Positions 7,773-15,488 of a stretch of DNA of 38,827 nucleotides are shown here, in pieces. Origin of the DNA: Actinospica acidithermotolerans (GTDB lineage Bacteria > Actinomycetota > Actinomycetes > Streptomycetales > Catenulisporaceae); assembly GCF_018139625.1 (NCBI RefSeq), contig NZ_JAGSOH010000074.1, positions 1 to 38,827 on the forward strand, written 5' to 3'. The first letter of the stretch is position 1. Each line of letters starts with the position of its first letter. Both the position numbers and the translations under genes were made by a program. The notes under the pieces were generated by a model. That model did no database searches. It had not been told where the DNA came from and was given only the letters and a program-made list of their open reading frames with translations.

Positions 7773-8723
7773 GTGAGTTGGGGATTGGCGGGCGCTCTGA
7801 TCGCCTGCCTCTGCTACGGGGTGGCCACCGTCTTCCAGGCGATGGGCGCCCGGCGCGTCGAGGGTACCGAAGGAGTGGACCCGCGGCTGCTGATGCGCGT
7901 GCTCGGTTCGCTGCCGTTCCTGCTCGGCACGGCCATGGACGCGCTGGGCCTGATCTTCAACCTCTTGGCGCTGCGCCAGCTGCCGCTCTTCGAAGTGCAG
8001 GGCATCGTCAACACCAACCTCGCGGTCACCGCGGTGTTCGCGAGCGTGCTGCTGAACATCCATTTGACCAGCAAGGACAAGCTCGCGGTCGCGGCCGTCG
8101 TCGGCGGCCTCGTGCTGCTCGGCTTCGCCGCCGGTCCCGAGGGCTCCGGCAGCTTCACGATCGCCGGACGCTGGGCGCTGCTCGGCGTCTCGCTGCTGCT
8201 GGCGGTCACCGCGCTGGTGCTCGGCAACGTCTACAAGAGCGCGCACCCCGCCCTGCTCGGCACGGTGGCGGGCTTCCTGTTCGGCGTCTTCGGGATCGCG
8301 GTGCGCGTGCTGCCCTCGATCGAGCCGGCGAAGCTGGTCACCGAGCCGGCCGCGTACGCCGCGGTGATCGCCTCGGTCACCGGCTTCCTGTTCTTCACCA
8401 CGGCGCTCCAGCGCGGCTCGGTGAACGCGACCGCCGCCGCGCTGGTGGTGGGGGAGACGGCCGTGCCCGCGCTCATCGGCGTGACCCTGCTCGGCGACAG
8501 CGCGCGCCCGGGCTACGGCGTGGTGGGCGTCTTCGGCTTCCTGCTCGCGGTCGGCGGCGCGCTCGCCCTCGCGCGCTTCGCCGAGATCCCCGAGCAGGAG
8601 CCGGACGGGGACGCCGTCCTATTGGATCAGACCTCTGACGAGCGGGACGCGGAGGACGGCGCGGGCACCGCACCGCCCGGCTCCGCCGGCCCGGCCTCGG
8701 CCTCGTCCACGGCCATCTCCTGA
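7773..8723 (+). CDS. DMT-superfamily (EamA-like) integral membrane transporter
   Basis: 316 aa from GTG 7773, with GGGAG 7 nt upstream. The protein is strongly hydrophobic with about nine to ten predicted transmembrane helices in two halves; it opens WGLAGALIACLCYGVATVFQ and repeats an EamA-like pattern near VIASVTGFLFFTTALQRG. Length and architecture match drug/metabolite transporter proteins, including the branch related to NIPA-type magnesium transporters. Substrate and direction are unknown. The charged C-terminal tail from about residue 285 is cytoplasmic. The last 97 bp overlap the convergent DedA gene. Confidence 0.85.
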   Translation: MSWGLAGALIACLCYGVATVFQAMGARRVEGTEGVDPRLLMRVLGSLPFLLGTAMDALGLIFNLLALRQLPLFEVQGIVNTNLAVTAVFASVLLNIHLTSKDKLAVAAVVGGLVLLGFAAGPEGSGSFTIAGRWALLGVSLLLAVTALVLGNVYKSAHPALLGTVAGFLFGVFGIAVRVLPSIEPAKLVTEPAAYAAVIASVTGFLFFTTALQRGSVNATAAALVVGETAVPALIGVTLLGDSARPGYGVVGVFGFLLAVGGALALARFAEIPEQEPDGDAVLLDQTSDERDAEDGAGTAPPGSAGPASASSTAIS

Positions 8724-9349
8724 AGCGTCTCCCGGTCCCTGGCCCGCTGCCTGCGGCGCCTGACCAGGACGACCGCCGCGATCGCGGCGGCGATGGCCCC
8801 GAGCAGCGAGTAGCTGACCACCGAGGTGTAGTGCTCGACCCGCTGCCAGGCCGAGCCCGCCAGGTAGCCGACCAGGATGTACGCGGTGGCCCAGGTGACC
8901 CCGCCGATCGCGTTCCACAGCAGGAACGTGCCGTACTTCATCCGGCTCGTCCCGCACAGCCCGGGCACCAGCGCGCGCAGCACCGAGACCCAGCGGCCGG
9001 AGAAGACCGCGCGGCCGCCGAGCCGGTGGATGGTCTGCTTGCCCTGCTCCACGTGCTCCGGCTTGACCAGCCGCTTCGGCAGCCGCGCGAGCAGCGAGTC
9101 GCCCCAGCGCCCGCCGACCCAGAAGCCGATCGAGTCGCCGACGATCGCGCCCAGGATCGCCGCCGCGAGCACGCCGGGCAGCGAGACCCGGTGCTCGTAG
9201 GCGAGGAATCCGCCCACCACGACCGCGGTCTCGCCCGGTACCACGAATCCCAGGAAGACCGAGGACTCCAGGGCCGGCAGCAGGAAGACCAGCGCCAGCG
9301 CGGACCAGCCGCTGAAGATCAGCAGGTGGTTGATGATCACGTTGAGCAC
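8627..9349 (-). CDS. DedA family membrane protein
   Basis: 240 aa from GTG 9349. DedA/SNARE-associated (VTT) features are clear: re-entrant segment ALESSVFLGFVVPGETAVVVGGF near the N-terminus, the GDSIGFWVGGRWG helix, and the signature GRWVSVLRALVPGLCGTSRM near residue 120. DedA proteins are lipid scramblase or undecaprenyl-phosphate/phospholipid carriers in the cytoplasmic membrane. The start is 1 nt downstream of the hisN stop, so the two are in one operon with probable translational coupling. The C-terminal tail is charged and overlaps the convergent transporter gene. Confidence 0.93.
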   Translation of the reverse strand: MLNVIINHLLIFSGWSALALVFLLPALESSVFLGFVVPGETAVVVGGFLAYEHRVSLPGVLAAAILGAIVGDSIGFWVGGRWGDSLLARLPKRLVKPEHVEQGKQTIHRLGGRAVFSGRWVSVLRALVPGLCGTSRMKYGTFLLWNAIGGVTWATAYILVGYLAGSAWQRVEHYTSVVSYSLLGAIAAAIAAVVLVRRRRQRARDRETLQEMAVDEAEAGPAEPGGAVPAPSSASRSSEV

Positions 9350-9350
9350 G

Positions 9351-10154
9351 TCAGTCCCCCGTGTCCTCGCCGAGATACGCCAGCAGCGCCTCGTGCAGCA
9401 GCCCGTTCGACGTCATCCCGGAACCGGCCGAGGGCGAGGGGTCCCCGTCCACGGCGCTGAACCGGCCCCCCGCCTCGGTCACGATGATCGCGGGCGCGGC
9501 CACGTCCCACAGGGACAGCTCCGGCTCAGCCGCGATGTCCACCGCCCCCTCGGCCACCAGCATGTGCGACCAGAAGTCCCCGTAGGCGCGGGTGCGCCAG
9601 CACGCCCGGGAGAGCGCCAGGAAGCCGTCGAGCTTGCCGTACTCCTCCCAGGAGATCACCGAGGAGTAGGCGAAGGAGGCGTCCTTGAGCTCCCTGACCT
9701 TCGAGACCTGCAGCCGGCTGGCCTGCGAGAGCGAGCGGCCGGTGTAGGCGCCGCCGCCGGCCGAGGCCCACCAGCGGCGGCCCAGCGCGGGCGCCGAGAC
9801 CACGCCGACGACGGGCCTGCCGTCCTCCATCAGCGCGATCAGGGTGGCCCACACCGGCACCCCGCGCACGTAGTTCTTGGTGCCGTCGATCGGATCGACG
9901 ATCCAGGTGCGCCGGCCGTCCGCGCGGCCCGCGACGGTGCCGAACTCCTCGCCCAGCATCGAGTCGCGCGGACGGGACCGGCCGAGCGCGCTCCGCAGCA
10001 GTTCCTCCACCGCCCGGTCGGCGTCGCTGACCGGGGTCAGGTCGGGCTTGGTCTCGACCTTGAGGTCGAGGGCCTTGAAGCGCTGCGTCGTGAGCGAATC
10101 AGCCTGATCCGCCAGCACGTGCGCGAGCCTGAGGTCGTCGTCGTATCCCGTCAC
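9351..10154 (-). CDS. hisN: Inositol-monophosphatase-family histidinol-phosphatase (HisN)
   Basis: 267 aa from GTG 10154. The Li-sensitive phosphatase motifs are complete: GEEFG (about 68-72), WIVDPIDGTKNY (about 84-95) and LWDVAAPAIIVTEAGG (about 219-234) supply the metal ligands Glu, Asp, Asp and Asp. Actinobacterial proteins of this size and sequence hydrolyse histidinol phosphate in histidine synthesis; an inositol phosphatase function is the alternative. In many actinomycetes hisN sits directly beside aroA-rsgA, but here it is about 9.7 kb away and coupled to a dedA gene instead. Confidence 0.85.
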   Translation of the reverse strand: MTGYDDDLRLAHVLADQADSLTTQRFKALDLKVETKPDLTPVSDADRAVEELLRSALGRSRPRDSMLGEEFGTVAGRADGRRTWIVDPIDGTKNYVRGVPVWATLIALMEDGRPVVGVVSAPALGRRWWASAGGGAYTGRSLSQASRLQVSKVRELKDASFAYSSVISWEEYGKLDGFLALSRACWRTRAYGDFWSHMLVAEGAVDIAAEPELSLWDVAAPAIIVTEAGGRFSAVDGDPSPSAGSGMTSNGLLHEALLAYLGEDTGD

Positions 10155-10190
10155 AGCACCAAACTACCGTTTGCGGCCGCCGGGACGCTC

Positions 10191-10868
10191 TCAGCTGCCG
10201 GTGCCCGGCCGCACCGCCTCCACGTGCAGGGTCACCACGTCGCCCTTGCAGGCCGTCGAGTCGAAGGCGATGTACAGCAGGTTGCTGGTGTTCGGCGGAT
10301 AGACCTGCAGGTAGGTCGTCGGCGTGGGCTGGCACGTCGTCGGAGGCCAGTTGGCCGCGTCGCCGATCTGCAGGACCGCGTACGCGTGGCCGCCCGGCTG
10401 CAGCGTCACCAGCGAGGGAGTCACCTGCGGGCTGCGGGCGGCGGGCTGGCCCACCTGCTGCACCGGGGTCCCCGCGCCGAAGGACACGCCCGGGTAGCCG
10501 TACATGGTGCACGGTTCGTTGTTCAGATTCTTGAAGACGATGTCGACGTAGATCGATCCGGCCGTCCCCTGCTCGCCGCTGACCGAGCCGTTGAGATAGC
10601 GCGCCGAGCACGTCGCGACGCCGGAGGAGCCGCTGCCGCCGCTGCCGCTGCCGGCGGTGCTGGTCCCGCCCGCGGTCCCGGTGGCGTTCGCCGGAGTCGC
10701 CGAGGCGGCCGCCGCCGTGCCGGCGCCGCCGGTGCCCGCGGTCGCCGCCGGGTGCGAGCCCGAAGCGGTACTCGCCGCGTTCCCGCCCCCGGAGGAGCCG
10801 CCGACGCACGCCGTGCAGAGGACCAGCGTGCCCGCGGCCACTCCCAGAGCCGATATGACCTGCTTCAT
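10191..10868 (-). CDS. DUF4232 lipoprotein
   Basis: 225 aa from ATG 10868, with GGAAG upstream. It starts with a lipoprotein signal peptide (MKQVISALGVAAGTLVLCTAC, lipobox ending TAC at about residue 21). A Gly/Ala/Ser/Thr-rich linker follows to about residue 85, then a DUF4232 beta-sandwich domain containing the usual ...NEPCTMYGYPGVSF... core. The product is predicted to be anchored on the outer face of the membrane; the function of DUF4232 is unknown. A 36-bp gap separates it from hisN, so it may be the first gene of a DUF4232-hisN-dedA transcript. Confidence 0.9.
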   Translation of the reverse strand: MKQVISALGVAAGTLVLCTACVGGSSGGGNAASTASGSHPAATAGTGGAGTAAAASATPANATGTAGGTSTAGSGSGGSGSSGVATCSARYLNGSVSGEQGTAGSIYVDIVFKNLNNEPCTMYGYPGVSFGAGTPVQQVGQPAARSPQVTPSLVTLQPGGHAYAVLQIGDAANWPPTTCQPTPTTYLQVYPPNTSNLLYIAFDSTACKGDVVTLHVEAVRPGTGS

Positions 10869-10915
10869 CGATCCGCTTCCTTCCACCCCTAGACGGCTTG
10901 CGCTCGTACGGTCCG

Positions 10916-10928
10916 TACCCGTCCGGCC
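10916..10928. promoter_or_regulatory. Perfect palindrome upstream of DUF4232 gene
   Basis: GTACGGTCCGTAC is a perfect 13-bp dyad centred on one base, 48 bp upstream of the lipoprotein ATG. It has the symmetry of a regulator binding site; the regulator is unknown. Confidence 0.35.
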
Positions 10929-11017
10929 ACAAGCAGAGACCTCCCTTTCGGTCATTCGGTTGGAGCATTCCGCGCGGCGGCTCCGTTGACGGCCCAGGTC
11001 GGCTCGGCAACACTTAA

Positions 11018-11031
11018 ACCGAACGTTCGGT
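11018..11031. promoter_or_regulatory. PaaR-type (TetR family) operator
   Basis: ACCGAACGTTCGGT is a perfect 14-bp palindrome. It fits the core ACCGNNCGNNCGGT that I recall for PaaR, the TetR-family repressor of phenylacetate degradation in Corynebacterium and relatives. A TTGACG box lies 27 bp upstream, so binding could block a promoter reading toward paaC. No paaR gene is present in the window. Confidence 0.6.
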
Positions 11032-11200
11032 CGGTTAGAGCCGGACGCTCCCGACGCCCTTCGGCCTTCCTCCGGATCGTTCCGGCGGGGGCGGTTTCCG
11101 CGAGCGGCACCCGGGAAAAAGAGCCCTATTTCACTCCGGCCCGGGACTAGGACTGCCGCCATCCGACTTACTATGAGTTGCCTAGGGAGGTGCGAGGCCT

Positions 11201-11989
11201 GTGAACACACGTGTGCGCGGCCTGACGGTGCTGGCCAGGACGCTTAAGCCGCTGGACGCCTACGTGCTCCGCCTCGGCGACGACGCGCTGATCGCCTCGC
11301 ACCGGCTCACCGAGTGGCTCACCCGCGCCCCCGACCTGGAGGAGGAGGCCGCGCTGGCGAACGTGGCGCTGGACCAGCTCGGCCAGGCCAGGTTCCTGCT
11401 CGGCTACGCGGGCCGCTCCAGCGGCCTGACAGAGGACGAACTCGTCTACCGGCGCGGCGAGCGCGAGTATCGCAACTGCCTGCTGGTCGAAGTGCCGAAC
11501 GGCGATTTCGCGCACACGATCCTGCGGCTGCTGCTCTTCAGCGCGTATCAGCGCGGGCTCTACGAGGCGCTGAGCGAGTCGGCCGACGACGAACTCGCCG
11601 CGTTCGCCAAGAAGGCCTGCGTCGAGGTCGATTACCACTACGAATACGCCGCCGGGTGGACCCTGCGGCTCGGCGACGGCGGCGAGGAGGGCCACGACCG
11701 GGCGGGCGCCGCGCTGGCCGAGCTCTGGCCGTACACGGCCGAGCTGTTCGCCGGCGACGAACTGGTCACCGCCCTCGCGGCCGAGGGCCTGGTGCCCGAG
11801 CCGGAGGCGATCCACGGCCCGTGGACGGAGCGGGTCGTCTCGATCCTCGCCGAGGCCACGCTGGGCACCTCGCCGAGCGTGGCCTGGCGGCCCGGCGGCG
11901 GCCGGAGCGGGCTGCACACCGAGGCGCTGGGCCGCCTGCTCGCCGAGATGCAGTCCGTGCACCGCGCGCACCCCGGGGTCACCTGGTGA
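11201..11989 (+). CDS. paaC: Phenylacetyl-CoA epoxidase structural subunit PaaC
   Basis: 262 aa from GTG 11201, with GGGAGG 10 nt upstream. Typical PaaC features are present: LRLGDDALIASHRLTEWLTRAPDLEEEAALANVALDQLGQAR, then EREYRNCLLVEVPNGDFAHTILRLLLFSAYQ, and a C-terminal LWPYTAELF. PaaC is the ferritin-like but metal-free partner of the catalytic diiron subunit PaaA in the PaaABC(E) oxygenase that epoxidises the ring of phenylacetyl-CoA. Neither paaA nor paaB is next to it; the preceding 330 bp are non-coding. Its stop overlaps a 46-codon ORF in a GTGA junction. Unless paaA and paaB lie elsewhere, this subunit has no known partner. Confidence 0.92.
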   Translation: MNTRVRGLTVLARTLKPLDAYVLRLGDDALIASHRLTEWLTRAPDLEEEAALANVALDQLGQARFLLGYAGRSSGLTEDELVYRRGEREYRNCLLVEVPNGDFAHTILRLLLFSAYQRGLYEALSESADDELAAFAKKACVEVDYHYEYAAGWTLRLGDGGEEGHDRAGAALAELWPYTAELFAGDELVTALAAEGLVPEPEAIHGPWTERVVSILAEATLGTSPSVAWRPGGGRSGLHTEALGRLLAEMQSVHRAHPGVTW

Positions 11990-12126
11990 CGGTCATGCAC
12001 CACGCCCGCACTGCCGGTTCCGCCGGCTCGGCCGGCTCCACACGCCCCCCGGCGCACCGGCTCGTCTCCCGGATCGCCGGCCCGGAGACGGCCGGGCCCG
12101 AGCCGTTCCCGGCGGTGCGGGCATGA
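11986..12126 (+). pseudogene. 46-codon ORF in the paaD position, possible paaD remnant
   Basis: This ORF starts at a GTG overlapping the paaC stop (GTGA) and ends at a TGA overlapping the paaE ATG (ATGA), so it occupies precisely the slot of paaD. It has only 46 residues: an N-terminal stretch with a Gly-Ser-Ala repeat (GSAGSAGS), a middle RLVSRIAG, and an ending EPFPAVRA. Normal PaaD is about 160 aa with a DUF59 domain and C-terminal zinc ligands; none is left here. The ending resembles the EPF-containing tail of actinobacterial PaaD as I recall it, which suggests an in-frame internal deletion. It may instead be a spacer that merely keeps translational coupling. Confidence 0.4.
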
Positions 12127-13199
12127 GCCTGGCCTTCCATCCGCTCCGTGTCGGCGTACTCGAAGCACTCACGCCCGACGCGGTGCGGATCATCCTCGAG
12201 GTGCCCGAGGAGCTGGCGGAGGCGTACCGCTACATCGCGGGCCAGCACGTGACCATCCGCTTCTCGGCGCAGGGCCCGGACGGCGAAGGCGTCGAGCTGC
12301 GACGCTCGTACTCGCTGTGCGCCCCGCCGAGCGAGAAGGCCCCGCGCACGCTGCAGATCGCGGTCAAGCGCTCGGTCCCCGGCGGCTTCGGCGACTACGC
12401 GGTACGGAAACTGGCTGTCGGCGACACCCTCGACACGCTCACACCCACCGGCCGCTTCCACGCGTATCCCGAGCCGGGCACGCACCACGTCGCCATCGTG
12501 GCGGGCAGCGGAATCACGCCGGTCTACGCGATCCTCGCCGACCGCCTCGCGCACGATCCGGCCAGCCGCGTCAGCATCGTGTTCGGCAACCGGACCACGG
12601 CCGAGATCATGTTTCTCGAGGACCTCGCCGACCTGAAGGACCGTTACGGCGAGCGGCTGAACCTGCTGCATGTCCTGTCCCGCGAGGAGCGCGGCATCCC
12701 GCTGCTCAGCGGCCGGATCGACGCCGAACGCCTGCCGGACCTGCTCGCCGCGGTCGACGCCACCGCGGACGACGCGTACTACCTCTGCGGCCCGACCGCC
12801 ATGGTCGAATCCGCGCGCGACGTGCTGCACGGGATGGGCGCCGAGCGCGTGCGCTTCGAGCTCTTCGACAGCGGCCCGCGCCGCGCCCCGCACCCCGAGG
12901 CCAGGTCCGCCGAGACCGCGACGGCCACCCTCAACGTCACCCTCGCCGGCCGCACCACCGTCTGCGCCATGCGCCCGGACGACGTCTGCGTCCTCGACGC
13001 AGTCCTGCGTCACCGACCCGACGCACCGTACTCGTGTACCGCGGGCGCCTGCGGTACCTGCCGAGCGAAGGTCACCGCCGGCGCCGTCGAGATGACCCAC
13101 GACTACGCGCTGGAGGACGCCGAGAAGGCCGCCGGCTTCGTTCTGACCTGCCAGTCGCTGCCGACGACCGGCGTCGTCGACCTCGACTTCGACGCCTGA
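12123..13199 (+). CDS. paaE: Phenylacetyl-CoA epoxidase reductase PaaE
   Basis: 358 aa from ATG 12123. Domain order is FAD-binding (RRSYS at 60-64), NAD(P)-binding (GSGITP at 129-133, LCGPTAMVE at about 221-229), and a C-terminal plant-type [2Fe-2S] ferredoxin domain with C305, C310, C313 and C343 in CX4CX2CX29C spacing. PaaE passes electrons from NADPH to the diiron centre of PaaA. The gene is translationally coupled to the short ORF upstream. It converges on a second FAD/NAD reductase gene (flavohemoglobin-like). All cofactor motifs are intact, so the protein is probably active whatever its present partner. Confidence 0.94.
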   Translation: MSLAFHPLRVGVLEALTPDAVRIILEVPEELAEAYRYIAGQHVTIRFSAQGPDGEGVELRRSYSLCAPPSEKAPRTLQIAVKRSVPGGFGDYAVRKLAVGDTLDTLTPTGRFHAYPEPGTHHVAIVAGSGITPVYAILADRLAHDPASRVSIVFGNRTTAEIMFLEDLADLKDRYGERLNLLHVLSREERGIPLLSGRIDAERLPDLLAAVDATADDAYYLCGPTAMVESARDVLHGMGAERVRFELFDSGPRRAPHPEARSAETATATLNVTLAGRTTVCAMRPDDVCVLDAVLRHRPDAPYSCTAGACGTCRAKVTAGAVEMTHDYALEDAEKAAGFVLTCQSLPTTGVVDLDFDA

Positions 13200-13254
13200 T
13201 CGATTCCGGCGCCTGATCAGGGCCGAGGCCCGACTGGTTCCGACGCCCGGTCAC
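13188..13254. repeat. Tandem repeats spanning the paaE / flavohemoglobin stop junction
   Basis: Three imperfect copies of a TTCCGACGCCTGATCA-type unit lie at 13188-13203, 13204-13220 and 13238-13254. The first contains the paaE stop (TGA 13197-13199), the third the convergent gene's stop (TCA 13251-13253), and the middle copy carries both as TGATCA. It also includes the palindrome CCTGATCAGG (13212-13221), which could act as a bidirectional terminator core. Confidence 0.55.
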
Positions 13255-14432
13255 GCCGACTGCGCCAGGGCCAGCCGTCGCACGTCGAGGATCACGCCGG
13301 ACTGCCGGTCGAAGGAATCGAAGCGGATACGCCGCTCGTCCACACCGAGTTCGAGCAGCGGACCCACGGTGCCGGCCACCATGGGCCCGGGGCCGGCGAG
13401 GAAGACGTCGTGCCGGGTCCAGTTGTCGTGCTCCAGCGCCTGACGCCGCAGCACATCCGCCAGCGTGCCGCGCTCGCCGCGGAAGCGGTAGTCGTCGGAT
13501 ACGCAGGGGACGACGCGCAGGCACGGATCGCGGCGGACGAGCATGGAGAGCTTGTCCATGGCATACAAATCCTCCGCTCGGCGTACGCCGAAGTAGAGGT
13601 GCACCCGTCGGCGGTCATTCCAACGGCTCAACTCCTCGGCCAGCGCGACCATGGGTGCGAGGCCGGTGCCGCCGCCGACGAGCAGGATGTCACGCTGCGA
13701 ACGCGGGTCGCAGACCATGGTGCCGACAGGAGGCCCCAGGCGCACGGTGTCGCCGAGGTATGTGTGATGCACAAGCGCGGAAGAGACCCAGCCCGCGTCG
13801 ATCGCCTTGACGTGCAGGGAGAGCAGCCCGTCGGGCGCCGGCGCGTTCGCGATCGAATACGACCGCCACACCCGCGGCCAGCGCATCGTCTCCACCGAAG
13901 CGTACTGCCCGGCCTTGTACGGGTACGGCGAATCCGGCTCCAGCGTGACGATCGCCGTCGACCCGTTCGGCCGCGCGTGCCCGACGACGCGGGCGGTCCA
14001 CCAGGGCGGAGCGGTCAACGCCGCCTCGTTCGCCGCCTCCACCATCAGCCCCGCGACACGCTGGAACGCGGCGCACCAGCAGCCGTCCATCTCGGCCGTC
14101 CAGCGCGGCCCGGCGAACCTGCGCAGGGTGCTCAGCAGGCACTGGCCGACGACGCCGTAGTGCTCGGGCCGTACGCCGAAACGCCGGTGGTCGCGGCCGA
14201 GCTGGCGCACGTACTCCTCGAGCGCCTCCGTGTCGTGCGCCCGGTGCACCAGCGTGACCAGCGCCGTGATCAGCCGGTCCCGGTGCGCGTCCATCATCGG
14301 GGGGAACAGGTCCCGCAGCGACGGGTCCTCGAGGAACAGCAGCGCGTAGAAGTGGCTCGCCAGCTTGTCCGCCTCGGCCTCGACCAGCGCGAACGACTCC
14401 TGAATGAGGCGGGGATCGAAGGGCGTCGGCAT
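13251..14432 (-). CDS. Flavohemoglobin-like globin-FAD/NAD reductase
   Basis: 393 aa from ATG 14432, with GAGGGG upstream; an in-frame start at 14504 would add 24 unmatched residues. The N-terminal globin domain (1-135) has the proximal histidine H91 in RPEHYGVVG and a B10 tyrosine (Y29). It is followed by a ferredoxin-reductase domain with RSYS (190-193, FAD), GGGTGLAP (253-260, NAD) and a C-terminal FAGP/DSF-type end. The architecture is that of NO dioxygenases (Hmp). The distal E7 position, usually Gln in QRDRL, is His50 here (AHRDRL). Neither an NO-sensing regulator nor its box is visible. It is convergent with paaE. Confidence 0.9.
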   Translation of the reverse strand: MPTPFDPRLIQESFALVEAEADKLASHFYALLFLEDPSLRDLFPPMMDAHRDRLITALVTLVHRAHDTEALEEYVRQLGRDHRRFGVRPEHYGVVGQCLLSTLRRFAGPRWTAEMDGCWCAAFQRVAGLMVEAANEAALTAPPWWTARVVGHARPNGSTAIVTLEPDSPYPYKAGQYASVETMRWPRVWRSYSIANAPAPDGLLSLHVKAIDAGWVSSALVHHTYLGDTVRLGPPVGTMVCDPRSQRDILLVGGGTGLAPMVALAEELSRWNDRRRVHLYFGVRRAEDLYAMDKLSMLVRRDPCLRVVPCVSDDYRFRGERGTLADVLRRQALEHDNWTRHDVFLAGPGPMVAGTVGPLLELGVDERRIRFDSFDRQSGVILDVRRLALAQSA

Positions 14433-14617
14433 CCGGGGGTCCCCTCGTGGTCGGTTGCTTGGGCTCCGCCCGGCGGCAGGCCGTCGGGATGAGTTAGTCC
14501 TCACGCTAGGTCATTCGGCTGCTACGCGTGGTGCGTTCGGGTGAATTCGCTGGTCCGCGCCAGGCTCGATCCGCGACCGAACGGGCGTATGACGATGACT
14601 CAGGGTGACCCGGGCGT

Positions 14618-14631
14618 GAGCGACGTCACTC
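14618..14631. promoter_or_regulatory. Imperfect dyad upstream of SDR gene
   Basis: GAGCGACGTCACTC is a near-palindrome around GACGTC, about 35 bp upstream of the SDR ATG. It is a candidate regulator site only; the regulator is unknown. Confidence 0.25.
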
Positions 14632-14665
14632 GACGCGACCGGTCCGCGGTGCAAGGATCGGCGGC

Positions 14666-15451
14666 ATGACTACCGCTCTCATCACCGGCGGCACGGCGGG
14701 CATCGGGCGCGCGTTCGCCGACAAGTTCGCCGCGCTCGGCTACGACCTCGTCCTCGTCGCCCGGAACCAGGAACGGCTCGACGAGGCGGCCGCCGAGCTG
14801 CGCGGCGAGGCCGGCGAGGAGCGGAAGCACGGCCCCGTCCGGGTGGAGACGCTCAGCGCGGACCTCGCCACGGTCGAGGGCCGGGCGCTGGTGGAGGAAC
14901 GGCTCGGCGAGAAGGACCGGCCGGTCGACATCCTCGTCAACAACGCGGGCTTCGGCCTCGGCCACTCGTTCCGCTCCGGCAGCCTCGACGACGAGGAGCG
15001 CCTGATCGACGTGCACATCCGCGCGGTGCTGCGCCTCACCCACGCGGCCCTGCCCGGCATGGTGCTGCGCGGCAAGGGTTCGGTGATCAACGTCGCCTCG
15101 GTGGCGGCGTTCGTCCCGCGCGGCACCTACAGCGCGTCGAAGGCCTGGGTCGTCAGCTTCAGCGAGTCCGTGGCCGCCGAGCTGAACGGAACCGGCGTGC
15201 GCTGCATGGCCCTGTGCCCCGGCTTCACCCATACCGAGTTCCACGACCGCGCCGAGGTCGACCCCAACGAGATCCCGAGCTGGATGTGGCTCAACGCCCC
15301 CGACGTCGTCGACGCCGCGATCGACGATCTCCGCAAGGGCCTGACGGTGAGCGTCCCGAGCATCAAGTACAAGGCCCTGGTGGGCGCGAGCAAGGTGGTC
15401 CCGCGGCGCTTGAGCACGCGCGTCGGTCGCGGCGTGTCCAAGCGCTGGTAG
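14666..15451 (+). CDS. Short-chain dehydrogenase/reductase
   Basis: 261 aa from ATG 14666, with AAGGA about 9 nt upstream. The NAD(P)-binding loop TGGTAGIG is at 7-14, NNAG at about 91-94, the catalytic serine is in INVASVAAF, and YSASK supplies Tyr and Lys. Classical SDR length and order, of the DltE/YohG-like cluster often labelled ketoacyl reductase. Substrate is unknown. The C-terminus is basic (VVPRRLSTRVGRGVSKRW), perhaps amphipathic. The gene is convergent with the HTH-DUF3887 gene with a 37-bp gap. Confidence 0.92.
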   Translation: MTTALITGGTAGIGRAFADKFAALGYDLVLVARNQERLDEAAAELRGEAGEERKHGPVRVETLSADLATVEGRALVEERLGEKDRPVDILVNNAGFGLGHSFRSGSLDDEERLIDVHIRAVLRLTHAALPGMVLRGKGSVINVASVAAFVPRGTYSASKAWVVSFSESVAAELNGTGVRCMALCPGFTHTEFHDRAEVDPNEIPSWMWLNAPDVVDAAIDDLRKGLTVSVPSIKYKALVGASKVVPRRLSTRVGRGVSKRW

Positions 15452-15488
15452 GCGGGCGCGCCCGGCGCGTCCCCGGGGCGTGGTGCCG

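Larger units (their letters stand above)
10869..11200. other. Intergenic region between DUF4232 lipoprotein and paaC
   Basis: 332 bp between divergent genes. It holds a perfect 13-bp dyad (10916-10928), a TTGACG box (10986-10991), a PaaR-like operator (11018-11031), and a TACTAT box (11169-11174) close to paaC. The operator lies 170 bp from paaC, unusually far, with nothing coding between. Confidence 0.6.
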
